From positions 834,617 through 898,616 of the forward strand of contig WOFQ01000010.1 of assembly GCA_012184525.1 (NCBI GenBank): a stretch of 64,000 bases of DNA. The letters are read 5' to 3'. Positions 22,691 through 34,400 of the stretch are shown here, in pieces. Positions within the stretch are counted from its first letter, which is position 1; each line of letters starts with the position of its first letter. The position numbers and the translations under genes were made by a program. This stretch comes from Xenoacremonium recifei (taxonomy: Eukaryota > Ascomycota > Sordariomycetes > Hypocreales > Nectriaceae). The notes beneath the pieces are model-generated. The model was not told the origin of the DNA, did not search any database, and saw nothing but the letters and a program-made list of their open reading frames with translations.

Positions 22691-24164
22691 GGCCAGGGCG
22701 AGAAGGCGACGACAGCCGAAGACAAGAAGAGACAGTCAAGAGATGGAAGAAGTCAAGCTCTAGCAAAGAGCGGCCATGGGCTAGAGAGCGAAAACGAACG
22801 GTGAGGGAGAGAAACAGCCCGCGAAACGCATCCGGAGGCAGGGGAGATGAAGTATCGCAATTGTTGGGGACAGCTTTGTGCGTTTCTGACGGGACTGGAG
22901 GCAGTTAGCTATTTAGAGCGGCCCGACGTCAGGGCTCCGCAATTCCAGAGAGCTCCGGGCTGTCGGACTGCGGGAGCGAGCCGTTTGTTGGCGATGGATG
23001 GTGATGAAGAGTTAAAGAGGGTCTTCTTGATGCGAACGATGAGAGCAAGTGCCGCGATCGTGATCTGTCGCATTCGAGAAGCCGTCAAAGGCAGGCGCAA
23101 CTGACGCTCGTGGTGTAACAAAGCGCGGGGGTTGGCGATCGCCCTCCCGCCCAGCATCCAATGAAGCTCGCCTCCCACCACACCCTTTCATGCTCGCGTC
23201 CTTGCTCGCTGACTCTCCCCGCCAGGAGCCAGACAAACGCTGGCGGCTCACTCAGGCACGCGTTCGCTCCGGCGGGCTGCCCTCCGAAACCTCGAAGCGA
23301 TCGCCAAAGGGTCCAGGGCGTTCCAGCGAGCTCCCGCTAAGCCCAAACTGTGGAGGAGCCAGCCAGCTGTTCACATCGCGTGCTCATGGTCCCGATTAAG
23401 CTCGTTCGAGAGGGTCGAAAGAGATGCCAATTCCCTCGTTGGCCATCTCAGGGAAGTGCGTTTAGATCCAGGTCTCAAGGATTGTCTCAAAGGTGGCTTG
23501 CCAGGCCGAGTGACGATCGGATCTCGTTTCACGGACGAATCCTCCCCCACGATCCAACTTTCCCCTGTCAACCTTCACACAGACCCTGCCTCATTGCCGA
23601 CTCTCTCCGCCGTCCGGAATATTATTCACCGCCAAAGAACCAAAGAACGGAGCCGTCGCTGAGGATTGCGCGCGCATGAAGGTCCCATCTATGGTTTGCA
23701 AGCTAAAAAGAGGACCCTTCTCTCTCTAAGCCGCAAATCCGGCAGGGGTCCGGGAGCACCTTTGTTTCGATTCGTTTCTCTTCGGTTTCTACGACGGGGC
23801 GCTGGTGCATCGTTTGCGGCTTTGAGTGGCTTGATGTCTTCCGATGATAGGCGTTTCCGCATCACATGCAAGAGGAGAAGCGTGTGGAGAAATTCGTGGG
23901 AAGAAGAGGCTTTTCATTAAGCGACCTCGAAGTTGCTTTCACGTGAGTTCGTGGCACGTCCCTGACTCTCCTCCACGCGCAGGCCGCGTTTAATTGCGTC
24001 TTCATGCACCATCCCATGCCGGACCTCCCATCATCCACTGTCTTCAAGCAGTTCTCTCAATGCAAGGATCTTCTTGATCCTATGCATGAATTTCAGAAAA
24101 GTTTCCTTCCAGAAGCCTGCAAGCGGAAACATGCAATACTACCCTGGGTTCGGCTCGTTGGTCT
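22691..24164. other. Intergenic region between divergent genes
   Basis: About 1.5 kb lie between the divergently oriented CHO2 gene and the small basic-protein gene, so both promoters should be here. An E-box-like CACGTGA occurs at 23940-23946. No exact copy of the yeast inositol/choline-responsive element was noticed near the CHO2 start. No gene is supported. Confidence 0.4.
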
Positions 24165-24174
24165 ATAAGTATAG
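24165..24174 (+). promoter_or_regulatory. Possible TATA box
   Basis: TATAAGTATA lies about 110 bases upstream of the ATG at 24283 and is followed by a pyrimidine-rich stretch, the usual order for a strongly expressed fungal gene. This is inferred from sequence and position only. Confidence 0.35.
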
Positions 24175-24282
24175 GTCATCATATCCTGATCCCTTCCATA
24201 TCCTTTAAATGGTCTGCCAGTGTAGCCCATCAGTCAGTCTTTACAGAAACAGTCACTCGTTTAACCCAGAACCCTAATACCC

Positions 24283-24717
24283 ATGGCTCGTGACAAGAAA
24301 CCCGCCGCTCCCTCGACAACCGAGGACAAGCCCCTTCCGGAGGCCCGTCCAGGCACTTCTGGCACGGAGGTGCTTCTCATGACGAACCGTCGACAGGCTT
24401 CTGTTCGGTACCAAAAGGCCCAGCGAGCCGAGAAAGCCTACCGGGCCAAGAAGCGCGCTGGCGCTGCCCGCTCCGACTTCCGTGAAGCCAGAAGCCACTT
24501 CAAGGAGTCGGCAAGTCACTTTGGAAAGGGTGTCAAGATGATGTTGGGTGTCGTCAAGTCAGCCCCCTATATCTTCGGTGAGAAGAGAGAGGAGAGACGG
24601 GCGAAAGCGGACCTGAAGAACAAAGAGAAAGCTATGGAGAAGCGGAAGAAGCTTGAGGAGAAAATTGCAAGGGAGGTTGACGAAGAAGACCCCGCTGTTG
24701 ACTCCAAAGCCGCTTAA
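24283..24717 (+). CDS. Small highly charged helical protein, unknown function
   Basis: A single exon of 144 residues begins ATGGCTCG in a good start context. I do not recognise the family. The N-terminus is Pro/Glu/Lys-rich and flexible. From about residue 40 to 135 the protein is rich in Ala, Arg, Lys and Glu with helical periodicity (YQKAQRAEKAYRAKKRAG, RREERRAKADLKNKEKAMEK-like pattern), suggesting a long basic helix or coiled coil with a short hydrophobic patch near GVKMMLGVVKSAPYIFG. There is no signal peptide and no clear membrane span. It has its own TATA-like promoter and an AT-rich 3' flank, so a real, perhaps abundantly expressed, gene is likely. It is divergent from CHO2. Confidence 0.7.
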   Translation: MARDKKPAAPSTTEDKPLPEARPGTSGTEVLLMTNRRQASVRYQKAQRAEKAYRAKKRAGAARSDFREARSHFKESASHFGKGVKMMLGVVKSAPYIFGEKREERRAKADLKNKEKAMEKRKKLEEKIAREVDEEDPAVDSKAA

Positions 24718-25364
24718 GCATCTTCGACTTTCTTACTACCTTGATCTGGACACTGTTGTCCAAATCCTCGTTCCTTATTTCAGACTGGCTCGACACTCAC
24801 GCTACCGCGTTCACATGAAAGGTACCTTGCAACACAGCTCCTGCCGACTCAACACACATACGACACTCATTCAGTTCGATTTCACACTCGCTATCGCATA
24901 TGCTACTATCATCGGGGGATTGAGTCCTCCTGAACTCACATAGTTCACCCCAGTCACTCATTTTATCTCAACTATCTGATGTCAACAATCGCTTCTGTCA
25001 ACTATTTCTTACCAACTACTACTACCAAGGCTCGGTTTCCTATCTCAACAACTCTTTTTCATGATTTGATGACCACACGGAGGATTCTGCTGGTTAGCGG
25101 GCGTTCTTGGGCCCGATTTACAGTCGATACCAGGTCATTGAATTGGGTTTATAGCACCATGGATATGAAAGGGAGGATACTCTGTTTAAGTCACCATAAT
25201 GAATGAAATATAATAGACATTTCAACTTTTTGATTGAAAGATAACCTTGTGTCAACACTGACATGGCATTTCATATTCAGACATTCGTTGAATCATGAGA
25301 GGAAACCCCTCGACCAATGCATTACCGTGCCCCTAACTAACCCATATGACAGAAAGAAATCGGC
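24718..25364. other. Intergenic region between convergent genes
   Basis: An AT-rich stretch of about 650 bases holds the 3' flanks of the small basic-protein gene and of the eIF3g gene, which converge here. No gene is supported. Confidence 0.4.
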
Positions 25365-26377
25365 CTACTGGGCCTTCTTGGCAAACTCCACCCTGAGAAT
25401 AAGATGCTTGAAACCAAATCCATCCATCTTGTTGCAAGCCTTGACGGCGTCGTTCCGGTCTGCGAAGCTGATGAACGCGAAGCCCTTGGCCATGCCCGTT
25501 TCCCGGTCCTTGGCAAGGAATACTCGAGTAACACGGCCGAACCGCTCGAACATATCCCGCAACTCGTTCTCCTCGGCCATCTCGGAAACCTGGAAAGCAG
25601 CGTCAGCATATATCCCGCGCGGTTGATGCATAGCAAATCGTCATCACTCACGTTTGTGACACGTAGGGTCGCGAAGTCGTCCCTCTCGCCAAACTTGGAG
25701 CCACCCATCCTTTCTCCAGCACCAGCAGGGCCACCACGCAATGCCGGAGGCACGTAAGAGCCCTTCTTGCCAGCACCAGCACCACCCGCTGCCGAGGGCT
25801 CGTCGCCCATACCAGCCGCAACATCGGCAGCGCCGCTCTCTCCGATGGGCGCCATAGTGTCCTTATAGGGACACCGGGCTGTGAAATGCTCCCCGTTACA
25901 GATACGGCACTTGACCTTCTTGTCCTTCAACTTGTCCTTCATGGCCTGGGCGTTGGGGTCGGCGCTCTCGTCCTTGGCGTCCTTTCGCCAGTTTACGCTC
26001 GGTCGGAAGATGATGTTCTCGCCCACGGAGGTGGTATCGGGGGCAGGACCAGCAGGGTCCTTGGCGCTCTGGCCGAACTTGCCCCATGTTTTCCGGTCGG
26101 CAACTCGGGGGTTGACTGTCTCGGTGTGGGTGGTGTATCGAATGCGGCGGGTGGTCTTGACCTTGTGGCCGTCGTCGTTGTAGCGGAAGGTGATGATGGT
26201 CTTGGTGCCGTCCTTGTTAGAGATGGTCTGGGGAGGAGGGAGATCGGAGGACTCCTCGACGTCGTCGTCGTCGGCCCAGTCGTGCCTATTTTGATGGTGG
26301 GGTTAGTCAGAGGATACAGCTTCATCCCCCGGCCAAGAGCGCACTCACTTGGGCTTGTTTGATACCGCGGCAGCCAT
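25365..26377 (-). CDS. TIF35: Eukaryotic translation initiation factor 3 subunit G
   Basis: This is the RNA-binding subunit of eIF3, a cytosolic complex that assists mRNA scanning and reinitiation. Three exons (26377-26349, 26285-25652, 25589-25365) with introns of 63 and 62 nt give 295 residues, the usual length. The first exon encodes only nine codons and part of a tenth; the junction gives NKPKHDWADDDD. The N-terminal eIF3g domain carries a CCHC zinc knuckle (CRICNGEHFTARCPY). A Gly/Ala-rich linker follows, with the YVPPALRGG motif. The C-terminal RRM spans the second junction (ATLRVTNVSEMAEENEL) and includes RNP1-like KGFAFISF. The protein ends VEFAKKAQ. Confidence 0.95.
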
Positions 26378-27391
26378 GATGAATCTGTGCGCGCTCGACT
26401 GCGGAATCGGGTCGTTGCGATGCTTCGGCTCGGTGTGATTCGGTGGTTGCGTAGGGAGCTTAGAGGGGCGAGGGTCGTGATCGTGGGGTTTCTTGTCGCG
26501 GGATTGAATTATTCAACTTTTTCGTGGTGCGGGAGGTTCTTGGTGGGGCTGAGAGTTCAAGCCACAGGATGGCGAACAGGCGAGCCACAGGTCACGGTCA
26601 CGTGATAGAATCCCATCAGTTTGGGGTGCGCCACATGTAACCACACTGCCGCCACAACCGGCATCAACGCTCCGAGTTGGTGGATTACGCGTGAGAAGCC
26701 GTTGGCGTCACTGTAGCTTTTCATACGATATCACAGTTGTCGTATGTCTGAGGTCCGGGACCTTCGGAGTATATAGCTTTGCCCGTAAGGACCGATGTCG
26801 ATATCGTATATTCCCAAGAGGTGTGGCGCAAGCGCATAAGAGACTCCACATCAACCAGCTGTCTGGAGCTGAAAAGCCCCGTCTAGACGGTTTCAGAAGA
26901 GCCTAAACCGGGAGGCTTCTGGAAGTTGAACCTCTCGAGGATACATGAAGATTCCAGATGCCATCTCGGAGCGTTTCGTCCCGGGTTTCCGACCTGATAT
27001 CAAATAGCGGCCGCGACGCTCTCGGCATGGGGGAGATCAGGTTACTTTCAACGACCCAACAAGGTGGCGCAGCCTCCCGTCCCCTCCACGTAATCGGCAG
27101 CGACGCGACGAGTGTGGCGCCGATAGACCATGTGAGACATTGAGAGTTTGGACACTCGGCCACGCCCAGACTTATAGTTTGCAGCTGCTCGGGCGGCCAA
27201 GGACGTTGCATTTTCCCTCTCCTTTCATCGTACTCTCCCTACGCAAGTAATCTTCCTTTCCGTCGCTTTCCCTCGGATTTCAATCTTTCGCGTCGCCAAG
27301 CAGCCCTCGGTCTGTACAGCCCTTCGCTTGCACTGCTACGTCACCGATTCCGTTTCTACTCCTCGACAACTCCAAAAACCCACCCATCGCG
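26378..27391. other. Intergenic region between divergent genes
   Basis: About 1 kb between the divergent eIF3g and CYSTM genes. CACGTGA lies about 26598-26604. The last 150 bases before the CYSTM start are a C/T-rich leader. No gene is supported. Confidence 0.4.
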
Positions 27392-27757
27392 ATGGCCTAC
27401 AAGCAAGACGAACCGCCCGCATACGGCAATACACCGCATCCTCCACAGCCCACGTATGGTGGTGGCGGCGGCGCCGCCTACCAAGAAGATCCCTATCGAC
27501 AAGGTCAGCAGTATCAGCAGGCCCCCCCGATGGGCTATTACAATCCTCAACAAGGCCCCGGCCCCTTTCCTGCCGGCCAAGGACCATACCCTCCTCAGCC
27601 TGGTCCGTACGGCTACCAGCAAGGATATCAGCCCGGATACCAGCCCCAAGGATACCAGCCAGGATACTATCAAGACAATCGAAGTAGGGGCCCGGGTCTG
27701 CTGGAGGGCTTGTTAGCTGCGGCGGCCTGCTGTTGTTGCTTGGACTGCCTTTTCTAG
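27392..27757 (+). CDS. CYSTM-type cysteine-rich tail-anchored membrane protein
   Basis: A single exon of 121 residues. The N-terminal 95 residues are almost entirely Pro, Gly, Tyr and Gln with repeats such as GYQPGYQPQGYQPGYY. The C-terminus is a short Ala/Leu helix running into a run of cysteines (LLAAAACCCCLDCLF), the defining pattern of the CYSTM module (PF12734). CYSTM proteins are tail-associated membrane proteins linked to stress tolerance in fungi and plants; the Cys cluster may be palmitoylated or bind metal. The ATG follows a pyrimidine-rich leader and has the context GCGATGGCC. The stop lies just after the cluster, as in the family. The gene converges on the FAD monooxygenase. Confidence 0.85.
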   Translation: MAYKQDEPPAYGNTPHPPQPTYGGGGGAAYQEDPYRQGQQYQQAPPMGYYNPQQGPGPFPAGQGPYPPQPGPYGYQQGYQPGYQPQGYQPGYYQDNRSRGPGLLEGLLAAAACCCCLDCLF

Positions 27758-28107
27758 GCTATAATATACCCAGCCGAGGATTCAGAGAGCGACAGAGATG
27801 AGCGAATTCGACGCGACAGGCATCGCAGGAAATAACGGGATAAAGGATAAGCGCAACTGTGGCGCCTGGTTGATTGTGATTTGAAGATGATCAAAGATAC
27901 CGGTCTATGGATTCTGCTGGCGTTGATGGAGTCTTGAGCTTTAATGCGAACTGCCTTTTTGCAAGGAAACTGTAGCTCTCCCGGCGTGTTGACACAAATT
28001 TCTTTGGTTCAGTATACTCTATAGTGAGTTGGATTCATAATTGACAGAGTCCTTGCGTTGTCTCGCTTGCTGAAGAAGTCCACTGAACCCATTCACTACT
28101 CCCTATA
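27758..28107. other. 3' flanks of convergent genes
   Basis: About 350 AT-rich bases between convergent stop codons. They probably carry both 3' UTRs. Nothing else is seen. Confidence 0.4.
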
Positions 28108-29483
28108 TCACGAGTTCGCATAGAGTCTGTCAAAGTCGACTCTAACATTTTCCACACAATCATTCGCATAAATCATCTTCTGAACGTCAGGAGATGCCCA
28201 CTTATCCGGCACTGCGCCGTTGCTCTTATGCTCCTTGAACATCTTGTCCCTCTCCTCTTTCGCCTTTCCTTCGCCCAGATGCAACGTTCGCCCGGACAGA
28301 TACGCCATCTGGACGAGGTTCGACGTCCATTCCTTGCGCGATTGTTCGTACACTTTGAGGCATTTCGCAATACTTTCAGTGTCCGTGTCTGGTGCTAGTG
28401 AAAGCACCTCTGCTATCGCTGCGCCATCCTCAATAGCCATGGCAGCTCCTTGACTAAGATGTGGGAGTGTTGGGTGGCAAGCGTCTCCTACCAGAGCAAC
28501 ACAGCCATGGGTCCAAGTCGGTAACGGCTTGTACATTCTCAATCGCCATTCGCAGACTTCGCCCTCTGGAACAAGCTCGAGCATCTTATGCACGAGCGGG
28601 CAGAAGTCCCCAAACACGTCAAGCATTACTCGTTTTGATCCCTTGGTGGTATATGTAGCTGATGGGGCTGCAGCAAAGTTGAGATCGGGTTGCGCTGTGG
28701 AAAGATTATAGATGGACTTATTGGCAATAGAATATGCAATAATATGCTTCTTCTCGCCAACCCATCTAACAACTTCATCGCTGTCGATCAGTGCCAGCAT
28801 CTCCGGGTCATGAGCCATATCCTCCCTCTTGAGCATTATACGATAGGCGGCCTGGCCGGTTTCCGCCTCTTCCAGCTCAGCTCCAATCTGCTCGAGAAGT
28901 TTGGTACGGGTGGCACTCTTGATGCCGTCGCAACCAAGAAGGACATCAGCCTCGCGAGTGTATGTCTCTGAATCTCGAGGCTCGACTGTGAATCGGACTC
29001 GAGGCGAGAATTCCGCAATGTCTTTTAGAGATGTTGAAAAATGAAACTTAATACTGGCCTCCTTTTTGCATGCCGTGAACAAGTGACCGGCTAGAGACGA
29101 TCGATGGCCACAGCAATGCGGAAAGCCGTACTTCTCTTTGATATCGGGCATGTCAACATGAGCGAGTTCCTTATTAGTAACCCCCTCTAGCTCAGAATCA
29201 GTACCACATCTTTGCCATGGGCAGCTATCGACGTACGGCGAATACTACTCCCTGTGACGCGGGTTGCCTCCCCTTCAATTTCGCTCCAACATCCCAACCT
29301 GTCAAGGATTCTTGCCATGTTGGGCGCCATCTGAATCCCCGCACCGACAAACCCGAGGTTGCTGGCCGCCTCATAAACATCGATATTTTTGAAGCCTTTC
29401 TTTGCCAGTGCCAGGGCAGTTCCGAGACCACCCATGCCGGCACCGGCAATGGCAATGCTTAGGTCTTTAACATCGCGAGCCAT
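28108..29483 (-). CDS. FAD-dependent aromatic monooxygenase (salicylate hydroxylase-like)
   Basis: A flavoprotein monooxygenase of the class that hydroxylates aromatic acids such as salicylate using NAD(P)H. Two exons (29483-29237, 29186-28108) around a 50-nt intron (GTACGT, acceptor GAGCTAG) give 441 residues, a normal length. The intron removes an in-frame TAG and joins SSIR to QGVTNKELAHVDMPD. The FAD-binding Rossmann motif is AIAGAGMGGLGTALAL near residue 10. The DG motif is GCDGIKSATR. The GD motif is GDACHPTLPHLSQGAAMAIE. The start MARDVKDL was chosen because the dinucleotide motif follows directly; 21 extra in-frame residues upstream are unlikely to be translated. There are no neighbouring catabolic genes to indicate the substrate. 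Confidence 0.88.
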
Positions 29484-31460
29484 TGTCAACGTGTCTTGAG
29501 GATGAAGAAGCAAGATTTGTGTTCGAACTACAAGGAAGTCTTGCACCTACGAAGCTCAGTGTGGGGTTGATCACGGAACAGGATGGATCCAAGTGCAGTC
29601 CTGTCGGGAGAATGTGGGGGAAGAGGGAGCTTTCAAAGGGCTTCGGCATGTGGATGCGGCAATGAGCATCACTCGAATTGTTCCGCTGCACACATGCGCA
29701 AGTGATGGCTTCATATCCTGAACAGCTTCAGGACAACTTGAACTTCCTTAACATGTGCTTTAGGGTGGCAAACAAGGTGGATTCTGAATGGTATCGATAG
29801 GCCCATGTACGTTGAAGTTTACCACTCAAGCGAGGAGAAGAATTGAAAATCCAACCCAATTACTTTCCAATTGCCTTTCTGTGAACTCCACCGTCCGAAC
29901 GGTCAGGATAATGTGTCATGAGGCAGTCTTTAAGTGAAGTTTCGCAAGACTGGAGTTATTGTATGATGATCACCAGTGATTGCTCGGCTGTTGCCGTAAC
30001 ATCCCGGAACTTAAAACTGGAGAGCAGTAATAGAATTGAGAAACATACATCTCAGTGATACCCATTGATTGGACACCTACAAGCCGACTGGGCTGCGGCA
30101 CATTCAAAATCAGAGTGGTTTGTCCTGTGGGGGACGAACAAGCAACGTCACTGACCAGTCTTGGAAGAAATAAGGCCGACATTGACCATAAACCTGTAGG
30201 ACCGTCTGCGGTGGGCTGTAGGGAGACGTTGCTTTTGGTACCTAAGCGACCTGCCTGCTAAGGACACTGCACGTGCCAATCCATCGACGCTGCTACACGG
30301 GACGACAAAGAACACCGTCACGGTAATAAACGGCAACCCGCGCGAATTGAACCATTCTCTCGTTTAACAGGGTCAGTGGGGGAAGACCTCGGGATAGCAT
30401 CCCGCTGGGGTATGGGCAGCTGAAAGGGTGGGGGACGGAGAAGCATGTTTTAACGGCAAACGCTACAAGTACATGTACTAGCAGGGAGGGGCGCCGTCAA
30501 GCCCAGCTGGAATTTTGGGTGACGACGTCGCGTCACAGATCGACGGGCTGAAGGGCATGAAGCCATCGCCAGCCAATAGCCTGAATGGCGAGGAGGGGCG
30601 GTGCCAGCGGTATCAATGGATCGGCCCTGACCAAGGACGCAGCCCACCGAAACAGGATCTTTGATCTTCGCTTGACTCGGGTTGAAGACGGAAAGAATGA
30701 GGAGAAAGGCAGAGATGTGGAAGAAAAAGAAAAGAAAGAAGAAAGAAAGACATGAGAAATAAAGGACGAAGCAGCGACTGCCCATCGCGAGACAAGCGCG
30801 CGGCCCAGGAAATTGAAAGACCGCAGCCGCGACCTTGTTCTATTTTCTGCATCTTTCCTCGCCGCAATAAAGGCCCTTTCTCTCGAGTGGCGCTGAACAG
30901 CAGGCGGCTCGCCAGTTCCAGGTTTCATGTTGGCGCGCCGTCGGCCAGCGATGAGCGCATCTGAGACCTTGCATGAGCCCAGGAAGCGGGCGCGGGCCTG
31001 GCGCGGGCCTGGCGCGGGCCTTACAGGGGCCCCTGCAGGGGTTTGTTTCGCCGCCGCCAGTGGCCAATGAAGCCTCTGATGTCACCGATTGCAGGCCTGA
31101 TGCCCTGTTTTGGCGGGTTTGGGGGGCCTGCCGCACAGCTTCCCCGCAGCCAATCATGACGCGCGCTGCCGCTGGTCAAACACCTCTTTAAGCCAAACCG
31201 CCAGCTTCGACGTCAGGAGCGCCTGGCGATTCACGACTTTATTTCTACTCCCGCAACCACCTCCGACCCCTCCATCCTAGATGGCTGTGATGGCCTCTTC
31301 CCGCAACACCTGCAGCTCTACTTCACCCCGTCACTGATCTCCGTACAGCAACTTATCGCATCCCCCAAAACGACCTCCCTGCCCGTCGGGCACCCCCCGA
31401 TATCTCCTTTCGACCTTACGCTCCCGGCTCAAGACTGGCTGGCCAGACTTTTCCTCAGCG
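29484..31460. other. Intergenic region between divergent genes
   Basis: About 2 kb between the divergent FAD monooxygenase and channel genes. It includes a purine-rich tract around 30680-30760 and a GC-rich tandem repeat at 30990-31022. A pyrimidine-rich leader precedes the channel ATG from about 31220. No gene is supported. Confidence 0.4.
30990..31022. repeat. GC-rich tandem repeat, 3 x 11 bp
   Basis: Three consecutive copies of GCGCGGGCCTG, the last ending in T instead of G, lie in the upstream region of the channel gene. This is read directly; no function is implied. Confidence 0.8.
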
Positions 31461-34400
31461 ATGTCGTCAAGTTCGATCACTCGCACAGCTTCGGCTGCGT
31501 CGTCGGCCTCGGCGTCGTTGACCAAGACGCTCTCCAGCGTCGCCAGTTCCGCAATCTCGGCAGCATCCTCGGGGCTATCCGCATCGTCCAGCTTGGCGGC
31601 CACCGCAACTACCAGCGATACCGCGTCGAAGACAGCCGCATCGTCTACCGCTTCTGCCAGCGAGACCTCCGTCGTGGGTTCTGGCCAAGATGACCAAGGC
31701 ATAGGGATTGTCAGCTTCCTGACTGCCGTCGGTGTCGCCCTGGCTGTCTTCGCTGCCCAGCTCCTGCTATTCCTTCTGCTACGAAATAAATTGGCCCGAA
31801 TTTTGTAAGTTGAGGCCTCCTAGATACCACGTGGACCAGGGCTGACCAGACTCTTACTGCAGTAAACCCAAAACCTATCTTGTACCCGAGCGAGAACGGA
31901 CCGAACCACCTCCGAGAGGCTTCTTCGGCATGATGAAGACGCTGATGAAATTCAGCGACCGCGAGATTATCGACAAATGTGGTCTCGACGCTTACTTCTT
32001 CCTCCGCTACCTCAGAACTTGCCTCGTTATATTCATCCCCATATGTGCCATTGTCATGCCGATTTTGATCCCTCTCAACTACGTTGGAGGACGGGGCCAG
32101 GACATCGACGTCAAAGATGACGATACTTCGCGAACAAACACCACCGCTGTCACAGGCTTGGATACACTGGCATGGGGGAATGTGAGCCCCAAGGACACCA
32201 GTCGCTATGGCGCGCATCTCCTCATGGCCATCCTAGTCGTCATCTGGGTCTGCGGCGTTTTCTTCTTCGAGCTCCGTGTATACATCAAGGTCCGACAGGA
32301 CTATTTGACCAGTGCGGAGCACCGCCTCAGAGCATCGGCCACTACGATTCTTATCAACTCGATCCCTGAGAAGTGGCGCAGTGAAGAGGCACTGAGAGGC
32401 CTCTTTGACGTATTCCCTGGAGGCGTTAGAAACGTCTGGATGAACCGGGACTTGTCTCCGCTGCTCGATAAGATTCACATTCGGAATAAGATTCACAAGC
32501 AGCTTGAGTCAGCAGAGACGGACCTTATCAAGGATGCCAAAAAGGCTCAACTCAAGCAAAGAGATGCCGAAGAAAAGAAGCAGCGCAAGAAGATGAAAAT
32601 GAGCGCCCTTTCCAAAGAGGAGAAGGCTGCCCGTGATGCCAAAGAGGATGAAGAAGCCAAACGTATGGCACAAAGCGCCGAAGGCGCGACTGCTGGCGAT
32701 AAGCACGACGTTCCACATACGGTTGATGCGGGAGTCCGCGAGTCTCGATATGAGATGCTCGAAGAATCCCGTGAGCACAAGCATGAGGACGAGAACACCC
32801 GGTCCAAAGGATTCGGACTGTCACTTCTTGGCGATCCGTTGGCGAAGGTTGGACTCGGCATTAAAGGCGTTGTATCAAAGGCTGGAAACGAGGTGGACGG
32901 TACGCTCGAGACTACCAACGGTTTCATGGGTCTCTCGAGTTCCAACGACCCTGCCCCTCCTCCATCTCGCAGTTCCGACAGACGCCGACTTCGCATCTCA
33001 GCCGACGGGGAGGATGCGCCTCGTCCCTCAGCCGCCGAGACGGTACAAACAACAAACACACATACGCGAACTATTTCTGCTGCCTCTGGTGACTCGACTC
33101 GAGAGATGAGGCCAGGCTACACGCGAGACCCTATTGGCGGGAACACGGTTCGAAAGCTTGAGAACATTGATGAAATGTACATCCAGGAGAATACCAAATG
33201 GTATCAGTTCTGGAAGCCTCCGTCTGGAGGATATGCATCTCCTGTTCCGCAAGGCTACGTAGCCGAGGACTATTTCAAGCAAAAGAAAGCCGAGAAGAAG
33301 ACCCTTGGACAGAAGATCAAATCGCTGATCCCATTCATGGGCGATGAGGAAGAGCCCCAGGAATACCCCATCGCCTACAATACCGAATACAAAGAGGATC
33401 AGGACGAGCCTGCTGCGTGGGCTAAATATCTTAAGAAGAAGGACCGCCCTACGCATCATCTGCCGCTCTTTGGTAAAACATGGCTTTTCGGCATTCCTTT
33501 CATCACGAAGAAGGTTGATACGATTTACTGGTGCCGAGAGGAGCTGGCCCGCTTGAACCTTGAAATTGAAGAAGACCAAGAACACCCTGAACGGTTCCCG
33601 TTGATGAACTCGGCCTTTGTGCAGTTCAACCATCAAGTTGGAGCTCACATGGCTTGCCAGAGCGCGATCCACCATGTCCCCAAGCAAATGGCCCCCAGAA
33701 TTTGTGAGATTTCCCCCAAGGACATCATCTGGGACAACATGGCTATCTCTTGGTGGCAAGAATGGGCGCGAAGCTCAATTGTATTCATCATTGTGGCGGC
33801 CATGGTCCTTTTGTGGGCTATCCCCGTAGCTTGGACGGCGGCTCTCAGTCAACTTGACACCTTGATCCAAAACAACAGCTGGCTCTCGTTCATCAAAGAC
33901 AACAGCACCCTCGAGAACGCAGCAAAGGCTATTGCTGGTGTTTTGCCTGCCGCCGTTCTCAGTCTTCTCTTGTTCTTGGTTCCTATTATTCTCAACTTCT
34001 TGGCCGAGTTCAAGGGAGCAAAGACGGGCTCTCAGAAGATTGAGTTTATCCAAATCTTCTACTTCATCTTCCTCTTCATCCAGGTGTTCCTGATTGTATC
34101 CATTGCGTCGTTCTTCGCCGCATCACTAGACACTCTGGTTCAGAATGTCCAGCAGTTACAGACCGTTTCCGACGTCCTGGACCTTTTGGCAGTAAACTTA
34201 CCCAAGGCGGCCAACTATTTCTTCTCCTACATGATTCTACAAGCTCTTTCGACTAGTTCGGGTACACTACTGCAAATTGGAGCCTTGCTGATGTGGTATA
34301 TCGTCGCTCGGATTCTCGACAGCACTGCCCGTAACAAGTGGACTCGAAATACGAAGCTCAGCCAGGTCAAATGGGGCTCCTTCTTCCCTATCTACACCAA

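Noticed and set aside
30540..30930. Minus-strand open frames near 30.5-30.9 kb
   Set aside because: They arise from a purine-rich tract read as Phe/Ser/Leu on the other strand, with no domain and no splice support.
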